Of a stretch of DNA of 64,000 nt, positions 17,489 through 26,425 are shown piece by piece; the first letter of the stretch is position 1, and each line of letters begins with the position of its first letter. The position numbers and the translations under genes were made by a program. The notes beneath the pieces were generated by a model. It made no database searches and was not told the origin of the DNA. It saw only the letters and a program-made list of their open reading frames with translations. This DNA is from Shimia sp965227725 (GTDB lineage: Bacteria > Pseudomonadota > Alphaproteobacteria > Rhodobacterales > Rhodobacteraceae): assembly GCF_965227725.1 (NCBI RefSeq), contig NZ_CBDDGH010000001.1, positions 496,001 through 560,000 of the forward strand. Reading direction: 5' to 3'.

Positions 17489-18383
17489 GGTGTTCCTCGT
17501 TGATGGAAAGGGTGGAAGGGTCTGACAGGCGGCGTTGAGAGCGCGCCTCTCCAAATGTGCGTTTCGCGTGGGTCAGACAGCGGCGCGCGTGTTCTTCATA
17601 GCCAAGTTCCGCGACGCGGCTCTGATTGGGCAGTTCTATGCAGTAGTCGACAGGAGGCATGCGCTCGATGATCCCGGCAAAATCAATCCAGCCTTCTCCC
17701 GGGTACAAGCGCGCGTCGCGTGCGAGCTGGATCATGCCTGCGCGGGTGTCTGCGATGCCGGGCAGGCAATCAGAAATATGCAGAAAATGCAGAAGGTTAG
17801 CTGGTACATGTAGCAGCTCGCCCAGATCAACGCGGCTGAGATGCAGATACAGGGTGTCGACAAGAATACCGCCGTTGGGCTGGTCGGCCGCTGTCACGAT
17901 GTCGAGCACTTCGTCCAATGTGCGCAAGCGTGAAAAGGACGGAAACTCGAGGTCGATCGTCAGCCCATAGGGTGCGGCGAGTTCACATGTCTCGGCGTAG
18001 ACATCGATGAGAAAGTCTCGATCGTCTCTCGTGTTGGTCCAAGCGCTCATGATCATGCGTTTGGCGCCAAGTTCACCGCCGATTTCCAAAGACCTTTCGA
18101 AACTGCGTGGATCTACATCTTCAGTGATGCGGGCCAGCTCGACATCCAGCACGCTCAATCCAGTTGTCGTCAAAGCCGTCTTTGTGGCCTGGACCTGCGA
18201 TTTGCTCACTGGAGACTGGGTGAACTCTCCGGGGACGTGCATGGGAATAAAACGTGGACTTACGGCGTCATACCCTGCGCGCGCCGCGATGTAGACCAAT
18301 TCCGGTGGGGTGCAATTGATCAAAGTGAGATGCGCAAGGGAGTAGAGCGATGAGGGGCTCGCCTCAGATTGTGATCCGGTCAT
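17469..18383 (-). CDS. sugar phosphate isomerase/epimerase-like TIM-barrel enzyme
   Basis: This 304-residue xylose-isomerase-like TIM barrel has all four metal ligands visible: E146 (DLEFPSF), D176 (ILVDTLY), H202 (FLHISDC) and E250 (YCIELPN). The family includes IolE/IolI, tagatose epimerases and dehydroshikimate dehydratases. It is the first gene of a three-gene transcript with the aldehyde dehydrogenase and ThDP genes. A palindromic operator candidate lies ~45-60 bases upstream. Since the TIM-barrel half of the QsuB-like protein in the same locus has lost its ligands, this protein is the locus's probable active isomerase/dehydratase of that fold. Exact reaction unknown. Confidence 0.7.
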   Translation of the reverse strand: MTGSQSEASPSSLYSLAHLTLINCTPPELVYIAARAGYDAVSPRFIPMHVPGEFTQSPVSKSQVQATKTALTTTGLSVLDVELARITEDVDPRSFERSLEIGGELGAKRMIMSAWTNTRDDRDFLIDVYAETCELAAPYGLTIDLEFPSFSRLRTLDEVLDIVTAADQPNGGILVDTLYLHLSRVDLGELLHVPANLLHFLHISDCLPGIADTRAGMIQLARDARLYPGEGWIDFAGIIERMPPVDYCIELPNQSRVAELGYEEHARRCLTHAKRTFGEARSQRRLSDPSTLSINEEHHGQRAH

Positions 18384-18426
18384 CTTGTGCGCCTCCCAGC
18401 GAATCTAATTCATCACACAAATACAA

Positions 18427-18441
18427 AAATATCAGATGTTT
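18427..18441. promoter_or_regulatory. candidate GntR operator O3 (AAATATCAGATGTTT)
   Basis: Matches the 15-bp palindrome at 28131-28145 with one mismatch and is followed by a further half-site (GAAAATATC). It lies between the terminator of the long operon and the start of the isomerase-aldehyde dehydrogenase-ThDP operon, where a promoter for those genes is needed. Confidence 0.55.
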
Positions 18442-18468
18442 TTGAAAATATCAACTTTTCGATTTTAC

Positions 18469-18502
18469 CAAAGAAAAAGACCGCCTGCGGTGACAGGCGG
18501 TC
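18469..18502 (-). terminator. Rho-independent terminator of the long catabolic operon
   Basis: On the minus strand, a perfect 9-bp stem (GACCGCCTG / CAGGCGGTC, 18479-18502, six-base loop) is followed by a T-rich run (18469-18478). It lies 26 bases past the last gene of the operon that ends at 18528 and separates it from the three-gene operon beginning at 18383. Confidence 0.85.
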
Positions 18503-18527
18503 AGGTAAAGCTCTATATTTATTGTTA

Positions 18528-19718
18528 TTATACCTGCACCCAAGAACCCGAGGTCGCATTGCTACGCACGGCCGCGTCCACAAATGCAACCCCATTCGCG
18601 CCAGCTTCAACCCTTGGAAAATCCAGCCAATCTGGCGGCGACGAAACCCCATCTTTGTGCGCAGCAACCGCCAATGCCAGTTCAGCGTACAACGTGGCCC
18701 AGGCTTCAATGATGCCTTCGGGAAACCCCCGCGCGGTGCGGATCAAACGCTCAACATGAGGCGCGACCTCGTGACCATGACCTCGGCTGATGACCCGATC
18801 CGCCTCCCCAAAACGGTTGAATTTGAGCTGCTCGGAGTTCTCCAGATCCCATTCAACGCCACCTTCGCTGCCATAAATGCGTAGCCTGAGGCCTCCGCGA
18901 TTCCCAGGTGCGAGCCGAGTGGCCATGAGCGTTCCCGGAACACATCCAGCAAACTTCGTACGCATGAAGACTGTGTCTTCTAAAGGCTTTGGCGCGCCGC
19001 ACACATGAAACTCAGCCTGTAGATCGGTCAGAGAAAGCCCCGAAACGAACCTGGCCAGATGCGCAGCATGGGTGCCAATGTCACCAACGCAGCTGGTTGG
19101 TCCCGAAATTTTGGGGTCAAGTCGCCATTTGACGTGAGGCGCATCGGCGACTTCTTCGGGCACCATCCAGTCCTGCATGAATTCAACGTGAATCTGATTG
19201 ATCTCGCCAATGCCGCCTTGAGCCACAATGTGTTTTGCTTGGCGCACCATGGGGAAACAGGACATTACATACCCGACACCAAAAACCTGATTGGTGTCTT
19301 GGGTCGCCGCGACAAGGGCGTGTGCCTCATCGATTTCATTGGTCAACGGTTTGTCGCAGATCACCGAGATGCCGGCCTTAAGAAACGCCTTCGCAGCAGG
19401 AAAATGCATGTTGTTCGGGGTGGTTATCATAACCGCATCTACCCCTTGCGGATGATCAGCTTCTGATGCCGCCATCGCCTCAAAGGAGGAATAGCTTCGA
19501 TCCGGGTCCAGGTACCAACGTTTGCCGCGTTCTGCGCTGCGGGATGGGTCAGAACTCAAAGCGCCCGCAACAACTTCCCACTGGCCTGTTAGACGGGCTG
19601 CGGTCGCCTGGGTTTCTGATATCCTGCCTCCTCCGACGACACCAAGCCTCAAACGGCGCGACAGTCGAGGGAAAGGGCCATCAAAGTTCAGGTCGGTTGG
19701 AAGAAGTTTGTGTGACAT
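18528..19718 (-). CDS. Gfo/Idh/MocA-family oxidoreductase (1)
   Basis: This 396-residue NAD(P)-dependent oxidoreductase has an N-terminal Rossmann motif LGVVGGGRIS (about residue 25), the family signature Lys-Pro in CDKPLTNE (about 125), and a DIGTHAAHLARF catalytic-region motif with Asp/His. ATG 19718 was chosen over upstream codons: it follows AGGAGA and starts one base after the cupin-like gene's stop. It is the last gene before the terminator. Family members oxidise polyol, inositol or sugar hydroxyls. Three different members in one locus suggest stepwise oxidation or epimerisation at several ring or chain hydroxyls. Confidence 0.8.
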   Translation of the reverse strand: MSHKLLPTDLNFDGPFPRLSRRLRLGVVGGGRISETQATAARLTGQWEVVAGALSSDPSRSAERGKRWYLDPDRSYSSFEAMAASEADHPQGVDAVMITTPNNMHFPAAKAFLKAGISVICDKPLTNEIDEAHALVAATQDTNQVFGVGYVMSCFPMVRQAKHIVAQGGIGEINQIHVEFMQDWMVPEEVADAPHVKWRLDPKISGPTSCVGDIGTHAAHLARFVSGLSLTDLQAEFHVCGAPKPLEDTVFMRTKFAGCVPGTLMATRLAPGNRGGLRLRIYGSEGGVEWDLENSEQLKFNRFGEADRVISRGHGHEVAPHVERLIRTARGFPEGIIEAWATLYAELALAVAAHKDGVSSPPDWLDFPRVEAGANGVAFVDAAVRSNATSGSWVQV

Positions 19719-19719
19719 A

Positions 19720-20385
19720 TTACATCTCCTGACCTGGGAAAGAGGCGCCTTGTGGAAGCAACTCAACCGCGAGAAAAACACTTGGTGTGATGGTTTCATA
19801 TTGATGCCAAGGGTAGTTGCCGTTGGCATCATACATTGGACGATGGGTGGTGCCGGGCGCCATTGGTTCTTCCAAATACAAGGTGCCCACGTCCTTTTCC
19901 CGACATTGCTGCATTTTACCAAAGCCAACGACCTGCGTGTGGACCTCTCGAAATCCCGGAACGGGGCAGAACGGGTGATCTCTGTGCAGGCCCACTTTCA
20001 GCGGTACCGAACCGGAGTGATACATGGTCAATCCCAGATCGCCCTTGATGGATTTGGGCGACATGTAGTGGCTGACACCGCGCAAACGCTCTTCGCGCCG
20101 CACATCAAAGGCAGAAGGCCAATGAGCTTTGATTTCTTTAAAAAAGACCTCATCGTCGTCGTGATCGTCAAAGCCTTCAATAAGTAGACAGCGCTCCACA
20201 TCAGACAGCGTGCAATTTTGAACGATGACAGAGGTCAACGGCGCCAGTGACTGTTGTTCAATGGATATCGCGCTTTTGCCCAAGTTTAGTGCGATAGCGC
20301 GGGTGTCCAAATCATAGGTTGTTAAATCAGTGAGCAAGCGAACGGTGAAAAAAGGGGCAGCGAAGCTAAGGTTCTCAACGGGCAT
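19720..20385 (-). CDS. unrecognised cupin-like protein
   Basis: This 221-residue protein is unassigned. Its composition is beta-rich. The C-terminal part contains clustered His residues: HRDHPF, VHTQV, and the PWHQYE segment, followed by TPSVFLAVELLP, the sort of short-strand pattern seen in cupin-fold or metal-dependent isomerase-like proteins. The start ATG 20385 overlaps the preceding oxidoreductase gene by 11 bases, and its stop is one base from the next start, so it is tightly embedded in the operon and likely works on the same pathway. No catalytic assignment is possible. An aldose-epimerase-like or KduI-like role is only a possibility. Confidence 0.45.
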   Translation of the reverse strand: MPVENLSFAAPFFTVRLLTDLTTYDLDTRAIALNLGKSAISIEQQSLAPLTSVIVQNCTLSDVERCLLIEGFDDHDDDEVFFKEIKAHWPSAFDVRREERLRGVSHYMSPKSIKGDLGLTMYHSGSVPLKVGLHRDHPFCPVPGFREVHTQVVGFGKMQQCREKDVGTLYLEEPMAPGTTHRPMYDANGNYPWHQYETITPSVFLAVELLPQGASFPGQEM

Positions 20386-21556
20386 GAGCCGGGTCCTTGA
20401 CTGGAGACAAGAAATCAATTGGGAGAGGTGATGGACGCGCACAGGTGGTGGCAATCTCTTCAAAAGTCGAGCTCTGGCCGGATCGCGCAATTGCGTCCAT
20501 TGCGTCAAACACGTGGAAGGCCAACTCGCCGCTCGCGCGCGGCGCTCTGTTCTCCTCAACAGCCGCTGCCAAGTCCAACAGCCCGAGGCCTCTGCTGTTT
20601 TCGTTAAAGCCATGGACTGGCGGGATTTCCTCCCAAAAATCCCGCCCCGTCGGACGTGGTTGATGGCTCCAGCGAGAGGTCTCCTTGGTGCGCAGCCATA
20701 CGGGGCCGTGAAAGTCATTGGCCCCATGCACTGGATCAGGATCAGGGATGCAAATAGTGCCGGTTTCGCCATAGATTTCAAAGCGAGGCGTCTCGCTGTC
20801 CCAAATGTCGAAACTCATGGTCATCTGGCCCAACACACCACTTTCAAAGTGCAAAAGACTGAGAGAATGGGTGTCCACCTCCACATTCATCCATGCGCCA
20901 TTGCGTGGGCCGTTTTCGATTTGCCGCTTGTCAAATGTACGGCGCGCCATGCCCGCAACTTTGGAGATAGGGCCAAGGCAAAACACCATAGCGGTCAAAT
21001 AATATGGGCCGAGATCGAGCAGAGGCCCGCCGCCAGGCTGATAATAAAAGTCGGGGTTAGGATGGTGTCTTTCGGTTCCATGTGTGCCAACATGCGCAAA
21101 TACGCCTGTCGGTTTCCCAATCGCTCCGTCATCCAAGAGCCTGCGCACAGTTTGCCAACGCCCGCCCAAGAACGTGTCAGGTGCATTGCCAATCAGCAGT
21201 CCTTTTTGCTTGGCCAAATCCAAAAGGGTTTTGCCGTCTTCACGGTCGGTCACGAAAGGCTTTTCCGAATAGACATGTTTGCCAGCCAAAAGCGCTTTGC
21301 AGCTTACTTCAGCGTGCGCTGCTGGAATGGTGAGATTCAAAACACAATCAATACCGGGATCTTCCAGCAGTTCCTCCGGTGTGCAGGCTTTGGGAATACC
21401 GTGCTGCGCCGCTTTCGCGCGACTTTCGGAGGGTTCAAGACTGGCGCAGGCCACAACCTCCACCTGATTAAACTTTGCCAAAGTTGTGAGGTAAATATCG
21501 CTTATGCGGCCACACCCGATGAGGCCGACCCGGAAGGATTTCGGGCGATGGGTCAT
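20375..21556 (-). CDS. Gfo/Idh/MocA-family oxidoreductase (2)
   Basis: This 393-residue protein has a Rossmann motif VGLIGCGRISDIY near the N-terminus, the family EKP-type motif in VYSEKPFVT, and a DLGPYYLTAM segment in the substrate domain. ATG 21556 overlaps the previous stop (ATGA) and follows AGGAACGG. The C-terminal part includes EIPPVHGFNENSRGLGLLDLAAA, typical of the longer bacterial members. It is one of three paralogues in the locus that share little beyond the fold. Substrate is likely a cyclic polyol or its keto derivative, judged by the neighbours. Confidence 0.8.
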   Translation of the reverse strand: MTHRPKSFRVGLIGCGRISDIYLTTLAKFNQVEVVACASLEPSESRAKAAQHGIPKACTPEELLEDPGIDCVLNLTIPAAHAEVSCKALLAGKHVYSEKPFVTDREDGKTLLDLAKQKGLLIGNAPDTFLGGRWQTVRRLLDDGAIGKPTGVFAHVGTHGTERHHPNPDFYYQPGGGPLLDLGPYYLTAMVFCLGPISKVAGMARRTFDKRQIENGPRNGAWMNVEVDTHSLSLLHFESGVLGQMTMSFDIWDSETPRFEIYGETGTICIPDPDPVHGANDFHGPVWLRTKETSRWSHQPRPTGRDFWEEIPPVHGFNENSRGLGLLDLAAAVEENRAPRASGELAFHVFDAMDAIARSGQSSTFEEIATTCARPSPLPIDFLSPVKDPAHAR

Positions 21557-22365
21557 TCCGTTCCTGTTGGTTGATAGAGGGGGAGGTACTTGGGCGGCAT
21601 TGGCCCTTTGTTGCGCCCGCCCTGCTGCATTTGTTCCCATGCGTGTGACAGGATGCCGACAGAGCGAGACAAGCAAAACAAGCCGCGAGACAGCGGTGCG
21701 GGGAAGCCCAGTTCGCAAAAGATCACAGCTGTGGCACCATCGATGTTCATGGCAATAGCGCGGCCACCGCGTTGCTGAGCCAATTCCTCCTGGACTGCTT
21801 CGCCGATATCCGCGTAGCGCCCGGACACTGTTCCGACTTCGGCGGCGTCATGAACAAGCTGCAAGAGACGCGGGGCGCGTGGGTCGACCGGCTTGTGGAA
21901 ACGATGACCGAAGCCCGATACGATTTTCCCGTAGGTGGCGCGCCAATCATTCAGGCCTGCCTTCACAGCATCAGAAAGGCGTTCTCCATTGTCGATGCGG
22001 GCCGAAATGCCAAAGTAAAGTTCGGCGCATTGCTCGCCAGCCCCGCCATGAACATCGCCGAGCATATTCACTGCAGTGGCCATGGCGTTGTTTAGGCCGA
22101 CGCCACAGGTCGCGGCCATGCGCGCTGCGGCAATGGATGGGGCCTGAGGGCCGTGATCGACGCCAGCAACCAGCGCCGCCTCAAAAAGCGCGGCTTCTTC
22201 CTTGGAAGGAACTCCCCCGCGCACCATGTGCCAGATCATTTGCGCAAAACTGACGTTGCCAATCAGGTCTTCAATTGCCTCGCCACGGAACGCGATTTGT
22301 CCCGGGGCCATGTCGATGATTGATGTGCGCCACCAGTGGCGTACAGCTTCTGCATCTTCAGGCAT
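21553..22365 (-). CDS. citryl-CoA lyase-like (citrate-synthase-fold) protein
   Basis: This 270-residue protein is short for a citrate synthase (about 430) and matches the length of single-domain citryl-CoA lyases. The citrate-synthase-type His is in GFGHRFHKP and the catalytic Asp in NIDGATAVIFCELGFP. It could cleave a citryl-CoA-like thioester to acetyl-CoA plus a 2-oxo acid, or catalyse a related aldol step. ATG 22365 follows CGGAGA and overlaps the dehydrogenase stop by 8 bases. Presence of an acyl-CoA cleaving enzyme fits with the acylating aldehyde dehydrogenase of the neighbouring operon. True substrate unknown. Confidence 0.65.
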   Translation of the reverse strand: MPEDAEAVRHWWRTSIIDMAPGQIAFRGEAIEDLIGNVSFAQMIWHMVRGGVPSKEEAALFEAALVAGVDHGPQAPSIAAARMAATCGVGLNNAMATAVNMLGDVHGGAGEQCAELYFGISARIDNGERLSDAVKAGLNDWRATYGKIVSGFGHRFHKPVDPRAPRLLQLVHDAAEVGTVSGRYADIGEAVQEELAQQRGGRAIAMNIDGATAVIFCELGFPAPLSRGLFCLSRSVGILSHAWEQMQQGGRNKGPMPPKYLPLYQPTGTE

Positions 22366-23230
22366 GTTCTGTCTCCGAATGAGGTGTTTTCTCTTCAAGA
22401 AGCGCGGAGAAGTGAGCGCTCATGCGCGCCACATTGGCCTGACGCCCTGTGATCAGCTGGAAGTCTTCTGCCGCTTGGTGAAGCGCCATGCCGCGTCCGC
22501 TCATAACGGTGAGACCGCAAGTTCTGGCGGTCTGCAAAAGGGGCGTTTCCAAAGGGAAGTAGACGATGTCAGCAACCCAAGTGCCGAGCGTCAATTTGGC
22601 TGGATCAAAGGATTTCCTTTGATCCAGTCCCATCCCCAGTGGAGTAGTGTTCACAACGCCATTGGCTTTCACCAAGGTGTCGTACGAGCACAATCGGGAC
22701 TGCGCAATTGTACAGCCGGGCCGCAAAGCACTCAGGCTTTCAGAAAGCTCTTGTGCGCGGTCTTGTTGGGGGTCGATGACTGTCAAGTTTTGCACGCCTG
22801 CGTCCAGCAGCGCCAAACCAACAGCACTTGCAGCGCCCCCAGCACCAAAGAGAACACACGTCGTTTTACACTGGTTCTGGAGTACTTCTTCCAAAGCTTT
22901 GGAAAAGCCACCGTAGTCCGTGTTGTGGCCAATGCGTCGACCGTCACGAAACACAACCGTATTCACGGATGCCAACTTCCTTGCGATTGGCGAAAGCTCA
23001 TCCACATATGCAACGGCGTCGTTTTTGAAAGGGTATGTGACATTTACACCGGCCAAACCATGAGCCTCGACCCATTCCAGACACTCAGAAACACTCTGGA
23101 GATCCGGATGGGTTTCTGGCGGATCAATTCGGGAATAGCTGTAAGCGAAGCCTTGAGCCTTCCCCTCTTGCTCATGAAGTTTCGGGGTTAGCGAGCCGGA
23201 GGTTTTTTCGCCGATGAGTGCGGCCTTCAT
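22358..23230 (-). CDS. shikimate/quinate dehydrogenase-like protein
   Basis: This 290-residue AroE-superfamily protein has an N-terminal substrate motif SGSLTPKLHE, close to the quinate/shikimate dehydrogenase type rather than the biosynthetic SxSxxP form. The catalytic Lys is in NVTYPFK and the Asp in HNTDYGGF. The nucleotide loop is FGAGGAASA. It should reversibly oxidise a shikimate-, quinate- or related cyclitol-like substrate with NAD(P). Its start overlaps the QsuB-like stop (ATGA), so the two are coupled. Operon position with a TRAP transporter indicates a catabolic role rather than a spare aroE. Confidence 0.75.
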   Translation of the reverse strand: MKAALIGEKTSGSLTPKLHEQEGKAQGFAYSYSRIDPPETHPDLQSVSECLEWVEAHGLAGVNVTYPFKNDAVAYVDELSPIARKLASVNTVVFRDGRRIGHNTDYGGFSKALEEVLQNQCKTTCVLFGAGGAASAVGLALLDAGVQNLTVIDPQQDRAQELSESLSALRPGCTIAQSRLCSYDTLVKANGVVNTTPLGMGLDQRKSFDPAKLTLGTWVADIVYFPLETPLLQTARTCGLTVMSGRGMALHQAAEDFQLITGRQANVARMSAHFSALLEEKTPHSETEHA

Positions 23231-25125
23231 GAGTGTGCTGGCTCCGTGTTTTGATCCGCTGACGCCGCAAAGGCTTGTTGCGCTGCGAGGCGAATGGGCG
23301 CATTTCGGGCGCCAAAACCAGCGTAGCCGCCTTTCCGCTGCACGATCTCGAAGAAGAAGCCATTGAACATAGTTCTGCTGTAGATTTGGAAATACTCGCT
23401 AGCGCCGTCGCGGTCGTAGAGAATGCTGCCAGCTTGCAATCTCGCCACAAAGTCGGCGTCCAGGCCAAATGTAGCGCGCAAGTCGGCATAGTAATTTTTA
23501 GGGATTTTGAGGCGGCCAAAGTCATGTTGCGCGAGGATTTCGGACGTTTCAAAAATATCATCCGTGAGCAGCGCAATATGTTGCACGCCTGCGCCTAAGC
23601 CCTCCTGAAGGAATGAAGCGGCCAACGTATTGCGCCCGACCGCCCCATTGAGGTTCAGGCGCACCTCGCCTTCAGGGCTCTCAATAGCCTGACTGTGCAC
23701 AACGCCGGACGGGTCCGCAACGTTGTGGATAGGGGCTTTGGACATGTCGAAAGTCGACAGATAATACAGTCGCCAACTCTGCATTTCATCATGGCGCATG
23801 GTTTGCGCCACATGATCGATACGGCGCAGCCCGGCAGGCTGGACCACCGACTTGTGTTGCACTGGATCAAACTCGATATCCCAAACACGATGAAGGTCAG
23901 ATTGCTCATCGATAAAGTGAACCACGCTGCCCCCGACACCTCTGATCGCAGGGATGTCGAGTTCGCCAATCCCCACAGGTTGAGAGAAATCTGGCGCGCC
24001 AAGTGCCGTTGCGCGGGCGACAGTCTGAGCGGCATCCTTGACCCGCAGCCCCATGTCACAGACCGATGGGCCATGGCCGAGAAAGGCCTTCCGAGCAAAA
24101 CCTTCGGGATCTTTGTTGATCACGAAGTTGATGGAACCTTGCCGCCAAAGCTCAACTTGTTTGCTGACGTGTTTGCGCTCTCTGCGAAAGCTCAATGCGC
24201 CGAGGCTTTCACCCAGCGCACGCGCGCTCGCTTCGTCGGTGGTGAATTCGATGAACTCAAAACCTGATGCATATACCCGAGCAGGCATAGCAGGGGTGTC
24301 AAAGTTCATACCGGGCTCACTTCGAGCCACTTCATCCAGCAGATTGACCAAAGCGCGGTAGCTGTCTCGTGCTAACGTGGTACCGCCGGGTTGCGGCGCG
24401 GTTTCGTTTATGCGGGCAACGGACCATGCACCTTCGTAGCCGGCTCTTGCCAGTACTTTGACAAATCCGGAAAGGTTTAGGGCGCCAAGCCCAGGAAGCA
24501 GCCCAAAGTGGCGCTTGAGGTGACGGATGTCCGTTTCCAAGCGTGGTGCATCCGATAGCTGAACATGGAACAGTTGGTGGCCGGGAATTTCCCTCAACCG
24601 CGCCGGTTTGGAACCATCCGCAAGAGATAAATATGAGTTTAGCGCCAAACCGAAATTTGGTGCGTCCACGTGTGACACCACGTCGTGGGCTTCCATGTCT
24701 GTGCAAACAGATTTCGCCCAAGGCAACGCCATGTATGCGATTACTTGGTCGTGCTTTCGAGCCAGTTCGGCCGCACGTTTAAGATCGCCAATGCGGCGTT
24801 CAGCATCCGCAGCGTCACAAGCAACGGCAGCAGATGTCACCAAAAGACCTTTGGCGCCGAGCAAAGAAGCCAATTTCAGCTTTTCTTCGAAACGAGCGAA
24901 AGTCGCCTCGGCATCTACTTGCCCTTCAAGGTTTTGAAAGGGCTGTAGGAAACCAACACCGAGCCCGAGGTCGTTCGCGAGCTTACCGACGGCCGCAGGA
25001 CTTAACTCCGATGCTGTGACGTCTGGTTCATGGATATCAACCGTGTCGAAGCCGGCGTCGGCGATGGCCGTGAGCTTGTCAGTCAGGCTACCTGGAACCG
25101 AAGTTGTCGATACGGATAGGACCAT
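23227..25125 (-). CDS. QsuB/QuiC1-like fusion: TIM-barrel domain (metal site lost) + VOC dioxygenase-like domain
   Basis: This 632-residue homologue of two-domain 3-dehydroshikimate dehydratases has a TIM barrel at 1-265 and an HPPD-like VOC half at ~280-615. Aligned to QuiC1 (ligands, from memory, Glu134, Asp165, Gln191, Glu239; catalytic His168), the TIM barrel has Met132, Asn163, Gln189, Ala237 and Leu166, so only Gln survives and dehydratase activity is unlikely. In the VOC half the dioxygenase triad is complete: H438 (RRIDHVA), H516 (GVQHIALL), E593 (FFEIVQRKGG). ATG 25125 follows AAGGGTGA and lies 4 bases after the TRAP permease stop; longer versions are artefacts. Most likely an Fe-dependent dioxygenase or other VOC enzyme with a degenerate N-domain. 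Confidence 0.75.
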   Translation of the reverse strand: MVLSVSTTSVPGSLTDKLTAIADAGFDTVDIHEPDVTASELSPAAVGKLANDLGLGVGFLQPFQNLEGQVDAEATFARFEEKLKLASLLGAKGLLVTSAAVACDAADAERRIGDLKRAAELARKHDQVIAYMALPWAKSVCTDMEAHDVVSHVDAPNFGLALNSYLSLADGSKPARLREIPGHQLFHVQLSDAPRLETDIRHLKRHFGLLPGLGALNLSGFVKVLARAGYEGAWSVARINETAPQPGGTTLARDSYRALVNLLDEVARSEPGMNFDTPAMPARVYASGFEFIEFTTDEASARALGESLGALSFRRERKHVSKQVELWRQGSINFVINKDPEGFARKAFLGHGPSVCDMGLRVKDAAQTVARATALGAPDFSQPVGIGELDIPAIRGVGGSVVHFIDEQSDLHRVWDIEFDPVQHKSVVQPAGLRRIDHVAQTMRHDEMQSWRLYYLSTFDMSKAPIHNVADPSGVVHSQAIESPEGEVRLNLNGAVGRNTLAASFLQEGLGAGVQHIALLTDDIFETSEILAQHDFGRLKIPKNYYADLRATFGLDADFVARLQAGSILYDRDGASEYFQIYSRTMFNGFFFEIVQRKGGYAGFGARNAPIRLAAQQAFAASADQNTEPAHS

Positions 25126-25129
25126 CGGA

Positions 25130-26425
25130 TCACCCTTGATAGCCGAACAGTCGAGGCAGCCAGAGCACCAGATCAGGTGCAAAAAGCAGGACCAATAGCG
25201 CCCCGATCAAGACAGCAAGGAAGGCCCAGATTTCGGCAATGATCTCGCGCAGTGGAATGTCGGTGACGGCGTTGATGACAAAGAGAAGAATGCCATATGG
25301 TGGAGTGATCAAGCCGATCATAGAGTTGACCACGACAAGCACTCCAAAGTGTACGAGGTCAATGCCAAGTGCTTCGCAAGTCGGAATAAACAGGGGAACG
25401 ATCACCAAGATGATGGTCGTGGCATCCAGAATGCAGCCCAGAACGAGGATCAGCAGGTTCACCATAATGAGGAACATGATCGGGCTAACATCCGCGCCTT
25501 CCAGCATTGCGGAAATAGATTGCGGAATTTGTTCCTGGATGACGATGAAGTTCAGGATGAAGGCGCCGCCGATGACCATTCCGACTGCTGCTGAAGAACG
25601 CGCACTGTCGATAAACACCTGAAACAGGCCACGCTGTGTCAGGGCGCGATAGAAAAATGCGGCCAATAGGAGCGCATAGAAAGCTGCGACAGCAGCGGCT
25701 TCTGTAGGTGTGGTGACACCGCCGTAGATGCCGTAGAGCAGTATCGCTGGCATCAACAGTGCAGGGAAGGCATTGGCCGTCATTCGCGGCAACTCTTTAA
25801 GAGGCACGGGCTCTTCAAGCGCAAAGTTGCGTTTGCTGGCGAGATAGTAGTTCATCGCCATCAGCACCGCCCCCATGATCAATCCCGGCAGGATACCCGC
25901 CAGAAACAAAGAACCGATGGAGGCTTTTGATACGAGCGCATAGAGTACCATGGGGATAGACGGAGGAATGATCGGGCCGATTGTCGCCGAGGCGGCCGTG
26001 ATGGCTGCAGCATATCCACGGCTATAGCGATTGTCCTTGGTCATCATCTCGATGATGATTTTGCCTATGCCGGCAGCATCCGCCACGGCAGAGCCGGACA
26101 TGCCCGAGAAAATCAGAGAAGCCACCACGTTCACATGGCCAAGCCCGCCTTTGAAACGGCCTACAGCTGCGACGCAAAAGTTCAGCAAGCGGTCCGTGAT
26201 AGAGCCTGCATTCATGATGTTAGCTGCTACGATAAATAGGGGAACAGCCAGCAAAATAGTGCTGCGGTAAAATCCCTGCAGGATTTTCTCGCCCGCCAAT
26301 GCTACGTCTAACCCTGCAACGCCAAGATAGACGATCGAGGCCAGCATGATCGAGTATCCGATGGGCGTTCCGATCCCTGCAAGCACAAAAAGTGTCAGCA
26401 GGCACGAAGCAAGTTCAAAGCTCAT
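25130..26425 (-). CDS. TRAP transporter large permease (DctM-type)
   Basis: This 431-residue, very hydrophobic protein has the DctM signature segments: GTPIGYSIMLASIVYL near the N-terminus, SGSAVADAAGIGKI, and ATIGPIIPPSIPMVLYA, with about 12 membrane segments. It forms the ion-coupled channel of a tripartite periplasmic transporter with the small permease (overlap of 4 bases) and the binding protein in the same operon. The stop lies 4 bases before the QsuB-like start, so transporter and catabolic genes are one transcript. Confidence 0.9.
   Translation of the reverse strand: MSFELASCLLTLFVLAGIGTPIGYSIMLASIVYLGVAGLDVALAGEKILQGFYRSTILLAVPLFIVAANIMNAGSITDRLLNFCVAAVGRFKGGLGHVNVVASLIFSGMSGSAVADAAGIGKIIIEMMTKDNRYSRGYAAAITAASATIGPIIPPSIPMVLYALVSKASIGSLFLAGILPGLIMGAVLMAMNYYLASKRNFALEEPVPLKELPRMTANAFPALLMPAILLYGIYGGVTTPTEAAAVAAFYALLLAAFFYRALTQRGLFQVFIDSARSSAAVGMVIGGAFILNFIVIQEQIPQSISAMLEGADVSPIMFLIMVNLLILVLGCILDATTIILVIVPLFIPTCEALGIDLVHFGVLVVVNSMIGLITPPYGILLFVINAVTDIPLREIIAEIWAFLAVLIGALLVLLFAPDLVLWLPRLFGYQG

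Noticed and set aside
20513..21574. 353-codon + strand frame
   Set aside because: Antisense to the second Gfo/Idh/MocA gene, which has intact motifs; the + strand product has none.
22358..25125. Simple quinate/shikimate to protocatechuate pathway
   Set aside because: The dehydratase domain lacks its metal ligands and no protocatechuate ring-cleavage genes are present.
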